NCBI GenBank assembly: GCA_001563905.1 | Contig: LKMO01000007.1 | Coordinates: forward strand, 1 to 32,705 | Direction of reading: 5' to 3' | DNA: 32,705 nt | Source: Nanohaloarchaea archaeon B1-Br10_U2g19 | GTDB taxonomy: Archaea; Nanohalarchaeota; Nanosalinia; Nanosalinales; Nanosalinaceae | Shown here: piece by piece, positions 1 through 7,514 of the stretch | Position numbering within the stretch: position 1 is the stretch's first letter | Layout: each line of letters starts with the position of its first letter | The notes under the pieces: generated by a model | What the model saw: the letters and a program-made list of their open reading frames with translations, nothing else | Database searches by the model: none | Told to the model about the DNA's origin: nothing | Made by a program: the position numbers and the translations under genes

Positions 1-240
1 AAGAACGAGATCTTTGCAACAATCGGTAAGAGCCGAGGATACGTGAAGACTCGGTGGTGTGGAGATGAAAGCTGTGAGGAAGAGATTAAAGATCAGGTCA
101 GCGCCGAAATAGTAGTCTTACCGTTCAATGAAGATTCTAAGCCGGGACAAGTAAGATCTGAAGACGACGAGATCGGAGGAGAATGCAGTATCTGTGGAGA
201 AGATGCGGTGACTTGGGCTTACTTCGCTAAAAACTACTGA
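1..240 (+). CDS. proS: Prolyl-tRNA synthetase, C-terminal end (partial)
   Basis: This is the last part of a class II prolyl-tRNA synthetase of the archaeal/eukaryotic type, which charges tRNA-Pro. The reading frame is open from base 1, so the gene begins outside the window; the GTG at 43 is an internal valine codon. What is visible is the C-terminal zinc-binding domain: a WCG..(x)C pair near the start, a CSICG pair near the end, and the family's terminal YFAK-x-Y with tyrosine as the last residue. That ending is typical of archaeal ProRS. The gene converges on the HxlR-type regulator, with only 14 bases between stops. The family call is firm; nothing can be said about the missing catalytic domain. 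Confidence 0.88.
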   Translation, partial: KNEIFATIGKSRGYVKTRWCGDESCEEEIKDQVSAEIVVLPFNEDSKPGQVRSEDDEIGGECSICGEDAVTWAYFAKNY

Positions 241-254
241 AAAAAGCCTAGAAA

Positions 255-587
255 TCATATATTTTCTTTATTTTCCTTTCCCCATTTTAGCATCTCCATT
301 ATTACAGGTCTTAGTGACTGTCCTTTCTCGGTCAACCGGTACTCAACATTCTTAGTATCGTCTTTCTTCACTTCTTTTTCAACTATATCTTTTTCTTGTA
401 GATCTTCCAGGCTTTCGGACAGTACTTTAGAAGAGATGCCGTTTGCCTGTCTCTGAAGTTCGTTGAAACCTTTACCGTTCTCTAGTAGTCGGTGTATGAT
501 TACAGGATTCCATTTACGTCCTAAAAGCTCTGAAGTAACGGTTATAGGACACCATTCTTCTGCTTCACACCAGTCAGGTAGGCTCAT
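255..587 (-). CDS. HxlR/MarR-like winged-helix transcription regulator
   Basis: A 110-residue protein of the HxlR family, small DNA-binding winged-helix proteins that often respond to redox or aromatic signals. The family pattern is clear: an N-terminal CP motif (residues 13-14, plus a second Cys at 7), the LLGRKWNPVIIHRLL helix, the recognition segment around GISSKVLSESLEDLQEKDIV, and a wing ending in YRLTEKGQSL. The start ATG at 587 lies about 26 bases after an AT-rich TATA-like stretch (611-621 read on minus), so the message is probably leaderless. Its target is unknown; the adjacent membrane protein gene is a candidate only by position. Confidence 0.85.
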   Translation of the reverse strand: MSLPDWCEAEEWCPITVTSELLGRKWNPVIIHRLLENGKGFNELQRQANGISSKVLSESLEDLQEKDIVEKEVKKDDTKNVEYRLTEKGQSLRPVIMEMLKWGKENKENI

Positions 588-661
588 AGTATCGAAGGTT
601 TAGTAAGATATTATTTTAATAGGTAAGAAGAGTTGAAGAAAAAGATGGTTGGAAAGTATAT

Positions 662-1081
662 CTATCTTAGCTCTTCAACTTTCTCCAAGACCTTTTTTCT
701 CTCTTTTATTCCTGCAGTAGCTAGAGCTAAAGCAACCAGTAGTCCTGCATAAACCTCTGTTGGCAGATTAGGAAGGCTGTGGAACACTCTGGTGAACAAC
801 GCCATCGCTACTACGAAACCTGAGCCGATTAAAGTATACTGCAGGTAGTCTTCAGCATTATTTAAGGCTGAGTCAGAGTATCTTCTACTTAGATACAGCT
901 GCATTAACTCGTTTAAGAATAATGTGAAGATGATTAAAGGCGCTAAAATAAAGATTATGGTCTCATAAGAGCTTTCATAAGAAGGTAGAGTAGCTCCTCC
1001 CGCAGTCTGGTTTTGATGTGATGCTAAAACAGTTGAGGATTTGATTAAGATCAACGATACCAAGGCTATTAGACGTTTCAT
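662..1081 (-). CDS. Membrane protein with signal peptide, function unknown
   Basis: A 139-residue protein with a classic N-terminal signal sequence (basic MKR, then a hydrophobic run, with possible cleavage near the ALASH-like site around residue 20-21). A short polar Gln/Ser/Gly-rich segment follows, then about three hydrophobic membrane-spanning stretches (roughly residues 41-63, 83-105, 113-125) and a charged Lys/Glu tail that should face the cytoplasm. A TATA-like sequence sits near 1100-1112 on minus, which suggests its own promoter and a short leader. No family is recognised. It could belong with the HxlR-type gene downstream, 74 bases away. Confidence 0.6.
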   Translation of the reverse strand: MKRLIALVSLILIKSSTVLASHQNQTAGGATLPSYESSYETIIFILAPLIIFTLFLNELMQLYLSRRYSDSALNNAEDYLQYTLIGSGFVVAMALFTRVFHSLPNLPTEVYAGLLVALALATAGIKERKKVLEKVEELR

Positions 1082-1184
1082 AAAAAATTGTTCGTATCTT
1101 ACATATATTAAAAATACGAGTTACTACAACGTTACCTCTTCTAGATCAGGTTGTAAACTATTCTCGAACCTGCACTTACTTTTG

Positions 1185-1210
1185 ATAAAAGATAGGAGGA
1201 AAAAAGCTTT
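1185..1210 (-). terminator. U-rich 3' end of the DEAD-box helicase gene
   Basis: Just past the helicase stop, the minus-strand RNA would contain a run of six U and further U/C-rich stretches. This is the pattern at which archaeal RNA polymerase and aCPSF1 end transcripts. No strong hairpin precedes it. Confidence 0.4.
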
Positions 1211-1219
1211 GCCCAGACT

Positions 1220-2332
1220 TTACATCTGGATTCTTTTCAGCTTAGGTTTGTCCATCCGTTTGATCTTTCCTTTATGCTTTCTTTTGATCTGTCTAAACTG
1301 TGAGTGCTGTTTGTTTTCAAGAAGGGTTACTGCTTCACCTTCTTTACCTTGTCTTCCAGCACGACCTATTCTGTGGGTGTAGGTGTCCGGTGTATCAGGC
1401 ACATCGTAGTTGAATACGTGTGTCACATCGTCGACGTGTATGCCTCTGGCAGCCACATCTGTAGCGACAATTACATTGACTTCTCCATTTTCAAACTTCT
1501 CCATCATCTCTTCTCTTTTATGCTGGCTCATATCACCGTTGAGTGCTTGGGCTTTGATACTGTTTTTACGAAGCTTTTTGGCAACCCAGCGTGTAGTGTT
1601 CTTGGTTCTACAGAAGACGATAGAAAGGTCTCTATCTCTGTCTTCTAGAAGTGTGTAGAGCGCGGAAAGCTTCTTGTCTCCATCTATATCCAGGTATTTT
1701 TCGTCAAGGTTACGTGTATGTTTCTTTCTTTTGATACGGATTATCTCTGGATCGATACTGTACTTGTCACAGAGCCTCTTCAAGTCTCTTGGAATCGTTG
1801 CTCCGTACAGAAGGTTTTGACGGTTGTCCGGACAGTAGCTTAGTATTCCTTCAAGCTCGTCCTGGAATCCCATATCCATCATTCTGTCGGCTTCGTCCAG
1901 TACGAAATATTCTAGGTTGTCTGTCTCAATCTTTCCTTGTTTCAAGAGGTCTAGTACCCTTCCCGGGGTTCCTACTACTATGTTTGCTTTTTTAGCTCCT
2001 CTGACCTGTGGTTCGTATGAGACACCTCCATAGATTGTTACTGTCTCTGTACTGTCTCCGGCTATCTTCTCTATCTCTTCGTTTATCTGTTTAGCTAGCT
2101 CTCTTGTAGGGGATAGTATTAAAGCCTGTGTCTCGGAGCCTTCTACATCTTCTACTATAGGGATGGAGAATGCGTATGTTTTACCTGAACCTGTCTCAGA
2201 TTCTACTAAAACATCTTTTCCTTCGAAAATAAGAGGTATAGATTTTTCTTGTACTTCTGTAGGCGTTGTAATACCTTGCGCCTCGAGTTTTTCTACAATA
2301 GGTCTTGATATCTTTAGTTCTTTAAAATTCAT
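1220..2332 (-). CDS. DEAD-box RNA helicase
   Basis: A 370-residue ATP-dependent RNA helicase with both RecA-like domains complete. Motifs in order: Q motif at the N-terminus (F3 to Q28), Walker A SETGSGKT (45-52), PTRELA (75-80), TPGR (122-125), DEAD (146-149), motif III as GAT instead of the usual SAT (177-179), motif V ATDVAARG (290-297), and HRIGRAGR (320-327). A short Lys/Arg-rich tail (about 350-370) stands out in a protein set that is otherwise acidic and probably helps RNA binding. The length is minimal for the family, with no added domain. Likely roles are ribosome assembly, RNA unwinding or RNA decay. It is transcribed alone and divergently from psmB. Confidence 0.95.
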   Translation of the reverse strand: MNFKELKISRPIVEKLEAQGITTPTEVQEKSIPLIFEGKDVLVESETGSGKTYAFSIPIVEDVEGSETQALILSPTRELAKQINEEIEKIAGDSTETVTIYGGVSYEPQVRGAKKANIVVGTPGRVLDLLKQGKIETDNLEYFVLDEADRMMDMGFQDELEGILSYCPDNRQNLLYGATIPRDLKRLCDKYSIDPEIIRIKRKKHTRNLDEKYLDIDGDKKLSALYTLLEDRDRDLSIVFCRTKNTTRWVAKKLRKNSIKAQALNGDMSQHKREEMMEKFENGEVNVIVATDVAARGIHVDDVTHVFNYDVPDTPDTYTHRIGRAGRQGKEGEAVTLLENKQHSQFRQIKRKHKGKIKRMDKPKLKRIQM

Positions 2333-2415
2333 CTGTAAAATACTGCCTTTATACTAATTAAATGAGACAGTTAGCTTTTAGTATTAACCAATTCTGACGG
2401 TGGAACTGGAACACC

Positions 2416-2423
2416 TATATAAA
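2416..2423 (+). promoter_or_regulatory. TATA box of the proteasome beta gene
   Basis: TATATAAA preceded by a GGAACACC stretch that could act as BRE. Transcription would start near 2445, giving a leader of about 60 bases. That is long for this window, where many genes look leaderless, and it leaves room for the hairpin at 2460-2476. Confidence 0.6.
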
Positions 2424-2459
2424 TCTCAGTTCAGAACTTTTATCTGTAAAAAGCCATTT

Positions 2460-2476
2460 CAGGTTTTTGAAACCTG
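2460..2476 (+). promoter_or_regulatory. Perfect 7-bp hairpin in the psmB leader
   Basis: CAGGTTT and AAACCTG form a perfect inverted repeat around a 3-base loop, followed by TAAAAAAT. It lies between the inferred transcription start and the ribosome binding site of psmB (AGGTGA at 2492-2497). It could affect transcript stability, early termination or ribosome access. Confidence 0.4.
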
Positions 2477-2505
2477 TAAAAAATTTCTCTTAGGTGAATA
2501 TTTTA

Positions 2506-3150
2506 ATGCAGAATCAACAGATAGAAAAAAACGACGTTGAAGGATTTAAAACAGGTACAACAACAGTAGGACTAACAACAGACGAAGGTGTAATATTAGC
2601 GGCAGACAGAAGAGCTTCAATGGGAAGACTCACTGCATCAAAATACGCTAAAAAAGTATACCAGTTAGATGACAAGATAGGTCTTACAATCGCAGGAAGC
2701 GTAGGAGACGCACAGAAGATCGTTAGAATCATGAGATCTCAGCTAAACCTGCACAAACTAGATACTAAAGAACTAAGCGTTAAAGGCGCAGGAACACTAC
2801 TAGCAAACATTCTGCACAACCATAAGATGATGCCTTTCTTCAACCAGTTCGTTCTAGGAGGAATAGACGACAACGGAGGAGTACTATACGACCTAGATCC
2901 TGCAGGAGGACTAATGAAACACGAAAAATTCACTGCAACAGGATCAGGAAGCCAGATGGCGTACGGTGTATTCGAAGACGGATACGAGGAAAACATGAGC
3001 CATAAAGACGGTAAAGAGCTCGCAGTAAGAGCAGTACAGTCCGCAATGGAAAGAGACACCGCATCCGGAAACGGTATCATGGTAGCAGAGATCACAGAAG
3101 ACGGATTCAACATTATCGAGGAGAAAGAAGTTAAGTCACACCTAGAGTAA
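2506..3150 (+). CDS. psmB: 20S proteasome beta subunit (catalytic)
   Basis: The N-terminal-nucleophile protease subunit of the archaeal 20S proteasome. From the ATG at 2506 it is 214 residues with a 17-residue propeptide. Self-cleavage before Thr18 (in KTG/TTTVG) would expose the active threonine. Asp17 and Lys33 of the mature enzyme fall in the expected AADRRAS and YAKKVY contexts. I place the start at 2506 because AGGTGA lies 8 bases upstream. A GTG in frame at 2494 lies inside that ribosome binding site and is unlikely. The matching alpha subunit is at 11062-11769. The gene has its own promoter and is followed 53 bases later by aCPSF1. Confidence 0.95.
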   Translation: MQNQQIEKNDVEGFKTGTTTVGLTTDEGVILAADRRASMGRLTASKYAKKVYQLDDKIGLTIAGSVGDAQKIVRIMRSQLNLHKLDTKELSVKGAGTLLANILHNHKMMPFFNQFVLGGIDDNGGVLYDLDPAGGLMKHEKFTATGSGSQMAYGVFEDGYEENMSHKDGKELAVRAVQSAMERDTASGNGIMVAEITEDGFNIIEEKEVKSHLE

Positions 3151-3203
3151 GGCTAACTGCCTTCTCTACGGTTTTCAAAATATTAATTGTAGGTTAAAGT
3201 ATT

Positions 3204-5081
3204 ATGGAAGAACTAAAAGACGTAGAAAAGTTTCTACCTTCAGATGCTGATATAGCAGACATAAGGTTTGAAGCTTCGGACATTGTAATTTACACAGATA
3301 GTAAAGACTTTTTCTTAGACAGCTCTGATACTGTAAAGAAAATAGTTTCAAAAGTAAAGAAAAGAGTAGAAGTAAGACCTTCTTCAAAACTTTTCAAAAA
3401 ACCAGAACTAGCTGAAGAAAAAATATATGATGTAGTAAGTGACAAAGCAGGAGTAGACGATCTTATATTCCAGCCAAGTCTCGGAAAAGTAATAATAAGA
3501 GCTGAAAAACCGGGAGAAGTAGTAGGGAACCGCGGAAAAGGACTTCAAAAAATAAAAGAAGCCTCACTCTGGGACCCACAAGTCGAAAGAGTTCCATCTA
3601 TAGAGTCTAAAGTAGTTAATAGAGCACGTGAACTAACCGTAGAAGATCCAGAGTTCCGGAAAGATTTTCTACACGACGTAGGAAAGAAGATTAGACTGGA
3701 CAAATCAGTAGGTGACGAATGGATAAGAATCGGAGGCTTAGGAGGCTGCCGACAGGTAGGAAGAAGCTGTTTCCTAGTACAGACAGAAGAGTCCAACGTA
3801 CTTATGGATGCAGGCATTGATCCCTCAGCCAAGTCCGGATCACAGGAAAACTATCCATATCTGAATGCTCCAGAGCTTGACCTACAGACCTTAGACGCTG
3901 TAATACTTAGCCACGCACATATGGACCACGCAGGAATGATACCTTACCTGTACAAGATGGGGTATGATGGACCGCTTTACTGTACAAAGCCTACAAGAGA
4001 CCTGATGATTATGCAGACCCTTGATTACATCGGTATTGCGCATTCTGAGTCTGCAAGAGCACCTTACGACTCATCAGATATTAAAAAAGCTGTAAAAAGA
4101 ACGATTACTCCAGATCTAGGAGATGTAACCGATATCACGCCGGATATGCGTTTAACATTGAAGAACGCAGGACATATAATCGGAAGCTCCTTGGTACATC
4201 TGCATATAGGAGAAGGACTTCACAACATTCTATACACAGGAGACTACAACTATGATAGCTCCGAGATGTTGAGACCGGCAGATACAAACTTCCAGAGAGT
4301 TGAGACAATGATTACGGAGTCAACCTACGGAGGAAACGACGATAAACAGCAGCCTAGAGAGAACGCACAGAAAAAGTTCCTATCAAAGATGAAACAGACC
4401 TTGAACAAAGGAGGAAAAGTGATAGTGCCTGTATTCGCTGTAGGACGTAGCCAGGAAATCCTGGGAATGCTTGCGGATGAACTTGATAGAAGCTACTTCG
4501 ACTACCCGGTCTATATGGACGGTATGATCAACGATGCTAACGCATTACATACCGCTTATCCGGAGTTCTTATCTGAAAAGGTTCAGAAGAAAATCATGAA
4601 AGAAGGTGACTCACCTTTCCTTAAAGACCAGCTCCATCCTATAGGAAGCCATTCGGAAAGAGAGAAAGTCTATGAAGGAGAGCCTTCCGTAATCCTAACT
4701 ACTTCAGGAATGGTTACAGGAGGACCAGTAATGAGTTATCTAAAACATTTAGCTTCTGATGAGAAGAACTCTATGATCTTTGTAGGTTACCAGGCTCAAG
4801 GAACGCTTGGACGTGAGATACAGAACGGTGCCGATACTATAGAGGTTAACGGCGAGAAAGTAGATGTGAACATGGATGTGGCAACTGTTTCAGGTTTCTC
4901 AGCACACTCTGACAGACAGCAGATTATCAACTTCTGCAGAAATCTGAGGTCGTCTCCTAACAAGGTTTTAACTAACCACGGCGAGGAGAAGAAATGTTTT
5001 CAGCTAGCCTCAACTCTTCATAAAGCGTTGAGAATTGATACTTCGGCGCCTCAGAACCTGGATGTTGTCAGGCTAAACTAG
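3204..5081 (+). CDS. aCPSF1, KH and beta-CASP ribonuclease (transcription termination factor)
   Basis: A 625-residue archaeal CPSF73-like nuclease, the factor that cleaves nascent RNA at U-rich 3' ends and ends transcription. N-terminal KH domains lie at about residues 1-140; the second has a GNRG loop (108-111) and the usual W-x-P-x-x-R-x-P-S-I ending. The metallo-beta-lactamase core shows SHAHMDH (236-242) and further His/Asp ligands (AGHIIGSS, TGDYN), followed by the beta-CASP part (TESTYGG) and late SAHSDRQQ and NHGEE motifs. The length is normal for the family. It probably forms a dimer. The psmB-aCPSF1 neighbourhood may be lineage-specific. A T-rich stretch directly after the stop could be its own termination site. 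Confidence 0.95.
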   Translation: MEELKDVEKFLPSDADIADIRFEASDIVIYTDSKDFFLDSSDTVKKIVSKVKKRVEVRPSSKLFKKPELAEEKIYDVVSDKAGVDDLIFQPSLGKVIIRAEKPGEVVGNRGKGLQKIKEASLWDPQVERVPSIESKVVNRARELTVEDPEFRKDFLHDVGKKIRLDKSVGDEWIRIGGLGGCRQVGRSCFLVQTEESNVLMDAGIDPSAKSGSQENYPYLNAPELDLQTLDAVILSHAHMDHAGMIPYLYKMGYDGPLYCTKPTRDLMIMQTLDYIGIAHSESARAPYDSSDIKKAVKRTITPDLGDVTDITPDMRLTLKNAGHIIGSSLVHLHIGEGLHNILYTGDYNYDSSEMLRPADTNFQRVETMITESTYGGNDDKQQPRENAQKKFLSKMKQTLNKGGKVIVPVFAVGRSQEILGMLADELDRSYFDYPVYMDGMINDANALHTAYPEFLSEKVQKKIMKEGDSPFLKDQLHPIGSHSEREKVYEGEPSVILTTSGMVTGGPVMSYLKHLASDEKNSMIFVGYQAQGTLGREIQNGADTIEVNGEKVDVNMDVATVSGFSAHSDRQQIINFCRNLRSSPNKVLTNHGEEKKCFQLASTLHKALRIDTSAPQNLDVVRLN

Positions 5082-5093
5082 AGTTATCTTACT

Positions 5094-5118
5094 CTCTTCT
5101 TTTCTATCTTATATTTTC
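5094..5118 (+). terminator. T-rich 3' end after aCPSF1
   Basis: A pyrimidine stretch rich in T right after the aCPSF1 stop, with no hairpin before it. This is the U-rich type of archaeal terminator that aCPSF1 itself is known to act on. Confidence 0.35.
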
Positions 5119-5121
5119 GAA

Positions 5122-5139
5122 ACCCTCTTTAATCAGGGT
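5122..5139 (+). promoter_or_regulatory. Inverted repeat flanking a TATA-like box
   Basis: ACCCT and AGGGT form a 5-bp inverted repeat with TTTAAT in the 8-base centre. The centre is about 26 bases before the ATG of the next gene, where its TATA box is expected. A repressor bound here would block TBP. Confidence 0.3.
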
Positions 5140-5155
5140 ATTAAACTTTGTTAGT

Positions 5156-5383
5156 ATGGTATACGAGAAGAAATGTTCTGAGTGCGGTAAAATACTTGAC
5201 TTTGGAGGTAAAGAACCTAGAACTCTTCCTGATAACGCTATAGAGTTTGATGATAAGATTTACTGTAAGGAATGTGTTAAAGAGTTTGTTGAGTTTGGTA
5301 CGGGAGATATAATGGAGGTTGTTTCAGATATGGAGGATGATCTGGACAGAATTAAGAGTGAGCTAGGGCTGGAGAAACATTGA
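5156..5383 (+). CDS. Small zinc-finger protein with acidic helical tail
   Basis: A 75-residue protein. Two CxxC knuckles (CSEC at residues 7-10 and CKEC at 38-41) about 27 residues apart form a single zinc-binding module with a treble-clef or LIM-like look. The rest (about 44-75) is a strongly acidic amphipathic helix, probably for dimerisation or partner binding. The start ATG at 5156 is about 26 bases from a TTTAAT box, so the message is probably leaderless. No named family is recognised. Such small zinc proteins can act as adaptors or transcription co-factors, but nothing here proves that. Confidence 0.65.
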   Translation: MVYEKKCSECGKILDFGGKEPRTLPDNAIEFDDKIYCKECVKEFVEFGTGDIMEVVSDMEDDLDRIKSELGLEKH

Positions 5384-5477
5384 CATGAAAAACAACCTAT
5401 AATACACGTGTTATATGTGGTTTATAGAATTTTTAGGAGTACATAATTAAATTTAAGGTTTTTTATTCACTTTGTAG

Positions 5478-6104
5478 TTGAGTGAAGAACTAATGAAGGA
5501 ATCTGAGTACATAAAAAGCCTTGAAGAACCTATAAACCAGTACTTAGAAGACCATGAGGATCCGAAAATAGTTCTAATGCCTTACTATGGGCCTGAAGAC
5601 GAGTTTAAACACCTCAAAACAGAGCTGAAATGCTCTCAAACCGGTTTCAAATCCGAACACTGGTTTAAGAACCTACAGTCTCAAGAAGATACAAGTTACA
5701 GTGAATGGGTTGAAAACTTCCGGTCTAACTTCTCTGAAGTAGATATCGATTACTTTGAGCATGTAGAAAGAGACGACGTGGTAGGATCGCTTTGGAGAGA
5801 TATAATAGGGATGATGAACGGGCTTAAACTTGAGAAGGAAGAACTATCTATTCAGATAGAGGTTGAAGATGCAGGAGAAAACCTTTGGAGTATAGAAAAC
5901 TATTTAGAAACACAGAAAGATCTAGGTCCTACAGCATCGATAATAGGTTCGAGTTCAGAGTTCAGCTATTACTTTGAAGGCACGGATAAAGAGTTTTTAG
6001 AGGATACCTATCCGGAGATGGTTGGTAGTCTTAGAAACAGTTTTGATGAAGACCAGTTAACTTACGTGTGTGCTGAAGATATAAGAAGAATATATGGAAG
6101 GTAA
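5478..6104 (+). CDS. Acidic protein of unknown function
   Basis: About 208 residues, very rich in Glu and Asp, with no signal peptide or membrane segment. It probably folds as a soluble alpha/beta protein. I recognise no domain. Two starts are possible. The TTG at 5478 lies exactly about 26 bases past an ATTTAAG TATA-like box (leaderless). The ATG at 5493, which shortens the product by five residues, lies 8 bases after GAGTGA. It stands alone, with an unrelated upstream gene and convergent sepF only 16 bases beyond its stop. The open frame, composition and promoter make it a real gene. Confidence 0.65.
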   Translation: MSEELMKESEYIKSLEEPINQYLEDHEDPKIVLMPYYGPEDEFKHLKTELKCSQTGFKSEHWFKNLQSQEDTSYSEWVENFRSNFSEVDIDYFEHVERDDVVGSLWRDIIGMMNGLKLEKEELSIQIEVEDAGENLWSIENYLETQKDLGPTASIIGSSSEFSYYFEGTDKEFLEDTYPEMVGSLRNSFDEDQLTYVCAEDIRRIYGR

Positions 6105-6120
6105 GAATGTTTAAGAACTT

Positions 6121-6483
6121 TTACTGTTCGACTTTGTCGCTACTTCTTTCTATTGTTGCGTAGCTTGGGCATGTAACGATCCAGTCTTCGTCGACTCCAG
6201 CCATATCGCCGTCAATCGCTTTAACTGTCTTCTTCAAGCGTTTTACAGCTCTTTTGAGATCGGTCATATCTTTGTTTTTAAGAGGCTTGATATTGACCCA
6301 TACAACATGGTTGTTTCTTAAGTGTTCTTGTACTTTTTCAACATCTTTAAACTCTTTAAGTGTTTCTGCTCTTATAACGACTTTTTCACTGCTTTGGCTT
6401 ATCTCTGCATCTAGTTCTACAAAATCGTCGTCTATTACTTCTTCTGTTTCGTTGTCTTTGGATTTAAGAAATCCTAGGTCCAT
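6121..6483 (-). CDS. sepF: SepF-like cell division protein
   Basis: A 120-residue archaeal SepF. In archaea SepF anchors FtsZ filaments to the membrane during division. The N-terminal stretch (MDLGFLK) may be the short amphipathic membrane-binding helix, followed by an acidic linker. The SepF core occupies about residues 34-112: VVIRAETLKEFKDVEKVQEHL, then VVWVNIKPLK, a helix ending KRLKKTVKAIDGDMA, and the final strand DEDWIVTCPSYATIE. An AGGT sequence lies before the ATG at 6483, and a TATA-like AGTATAAAA is near 6520-6534 on minus. It therefore looks independently transcribed, although it sits right behind the superoperon. No ftsZ is in the window. Confidence 0.85.
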   Translation of the reverse strand: MDLGFLKSKDNETEEVIDDDFVELDAEISQSSEKVVIRAETLKEFKDVEKVQEHLRNNHVVWVNIKPLKNKDMTDLKRAVKRLKKTVKAIDGDMAGVDEDWIVTCPSYATIERSSDKVEQ

Positions 6484-6556
6484 GTTTTTAGTTACCTCTC
6501 AGTTAAAAGTCGTTTACCGAGTTTTTTATACTTTTGTATTAGGTTGGAAAAAGGAA

Positions 6557-6799
6557 CTACTCCAGATTCTCTACTTCTGAAGCAAGGTTCCAGATCTCTG
6601 TTCTAGTGTGTTGTTTGATGTTAGGGTCGTTGCTTATCCTGTCCAGGATAGATCCTGCAGTATTTACTCTTACGGACAGTTCTTCCTCTTCGTCTTCAAG
6701 CTTGTCTGCTGCTTCTTCAAGCATTTCTCCTACGTTTGAAGGTACTGATCCCTCAGCTAGATCTCTCATTCTAGCTGTTAATGTTGATACTTTCTGCAT
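6557..6799 (-). CDS. UPF0147 family protein
   Basis: An 80-residue helical protein of the UPF0147 family, widely conserved in archaea but without a known function. The family signature SILDRISNDPNIKQHTRTEI leads into WNLASEVENLE at the C-terminus, and the N-terminal half has the matching helix VGEMLEEAADKL. The start ATG at 6799 follows GGTGG by 7 bases. It lies 11 bases after pfdB and closes the long minus-strand operon. Its fixed place beside the prefoldin and exosome genes hints at a role in proteostasis or RNA metabolism, by position only. A T-rich run past the stop could end the transcript. Confidence 0.88.
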   Translation of the reverse strand: MQKVSTLTARMRDLAEGSVPSNVGEMLEEAADKLEDEEEELSVRVNTAGSILDRISNDPNIKQHTRTEIWNLASEVENLE

Positions 6800-6810
6800 G
6801 ATGAGGCCAC

Positions 6811-7143
6811 CTAACCCATCATGCTTCCTTGAAGTTTTTCCTGGGATTTCTGCATCTTCTCTTGTAGCTGTTTCTCTTTCTTCTCTAAAGTCTTTTTCCT
6901 TAGCTCTAAGTCTTCTATCTGTTCTTCAAGCTCGTCTTTCAAGTTGTCTCTATCTTTAGCTACCAGAATGTTCCCTACTTGTCTGTAAACGTTTCCTTCG
7001 CTTTCTTTTTCTAATTCTTCAACTGCTTTCTTTGATTCGCGAAGTTCTGACTCTGTTTCTTCTTTTTGCTGCATTACTTGTTGAATCTGCTGCTGATTTT
7101 GCTGTAACTCCATCATAACTTTTTGTGCATCGTTTTCTTCCAT
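6811..7143 (-). CDS. pfdB: Prefoldin beta subunit
   Basis: A 110-residue prefoldin beta chaperone subunit. Prefoldin is a hexamer of two alpha and four beta subunits that holds unfolded proteins between coiled-coil tentacles. The sequence fits: a long N-terminal heptad helix (Gln/Glu-rich), a central hairpin around GNVYRQVGNILVAK, and a C-terminal coiled coil. I place the start at the ATG at 7143 because GGTGA lies 8 bases upstream. An in-frame GTG at 7155 is part of that binding site. It follows pcc1 in the superoperon. The last residues are Gly/Met-rich (GSMMG). No prefoldin alpha gene is in this window. Confidence 0.92.
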   Translation of the reverse strand: MEENDAQKVMMELQQNQQQIQQVMQQKEETESELRESKKAVEELEKESEGNVYRQVGNILVAKDRDNLKDELEEQIEDLELRKKTLEKKEKQLQEKMQKSQEKLQGSMMG

Positions 7144-7151
7144 TCTTTTAT

Positions 7152-7373
7152 TCACCTTTTAGTATAAATTTTTTCTGCAAGTGTTGTAAGTCTAAATACT
7201 GTGTCTGTACAACCTCGTAAAACTCCGAGTCCATCCGTCTTTGTCTCTACTTCTATACTGTTTTCCTCAGCTTTTATACTGTACTCAACGTTTTTATCGG
7301 ACTCTAAACTGTATCTTACTACTTCTTTAATCTCTTCCGGTTTCTCTGTATCTATCTCTACTACAGATCTCAC
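7152..7373 (-). CDS. pcc1: KEOPS complex subunit Pcc1
   Basis: A 73-residue Pcc1, the dimerising subunit of the KEOPS complex that makes t6A37 on ANN-decoding tRNAs. The family layout is visible: a first strand (RSVVEIDTEKPEEI), a helix, paired strands (VEYSIKAEENSIEVETK), and a final helix in which a Cys-Thr-Asp-Thr-Val-Phe-Arg-Leu run matches the usual R-x-x-x-N-S-x-L-R region in a divergent form. The GTG start overlaps the rpoP stop as GTGA, which indicates translational coupling. This spot between rpoP and prefoldin beta is the classic archaeal location. t6A is needed on tRNA-Ile, which links it to the tRNA-Ile gene at 12334. Confidence 0.85.
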   Translation of the reverse strand: MRSVVEIDTEKPEEIKEVVRYSLESDKNVEYSIKAEENSIEVETKTDGLGVLRGCTDTVFRLTTLAEKIYTKR

Positions 7374-7510
7374 TTTGCTTCTACAGTGTTAGGCTCTTCA
7401 GGTCTTTTCTTTAACAAGACTCTGTGACTGCATTTAGGACAGATAATCTTCTCTGATACAGGATCGATCTCTACGTCTTCCTCACAGTTCACACATTTGT
7501 ATCCTGTCAT
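7370..7510 (-). CDS. rpoP: DNA-directed RNA polymerase subunit P (Rpo12)
   Basis: A 46-residue zinc-ribbon subunit of archaeal RNA polymerase, equivalent to eukaryotic Rpb12/Rpc10. The zinc site is intact: CVNC (residues 6-9) and CPKC (23-26), then SHRVLLKKRPE, the usual basic end. The ATG at 7510 is chosen because GGAG lies 7 bases before it and MTGYKC matches family starts. An upstream in-frame extension would overlap the L37Ae gene. The gap from the L37Ae stop is only four bases, and the stop overlaps pcc1. A short acidic C-terminal tail (EEPNTVEAK) is added. Confidence 0.93.
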   Translation of the reverse strand: MTGYKCVNCEEDVEIDPVSEKIICPKCSHRVLLKKRPEEPNTVEAK

Positions 7511-7514
7511 AAAC

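Noticed and set aside
2494-2505. GTG start for proteasome beta
   Set aside because: It lies within the AGGTGA ribosome binding site that is ideally spaced for the ATG at 2506.
5404-5411. ACACGTGT palindrome as an operator
   Set aside because: It is only 8 bp, has flanks that do not pair, and sits away from the nearest TATA box.
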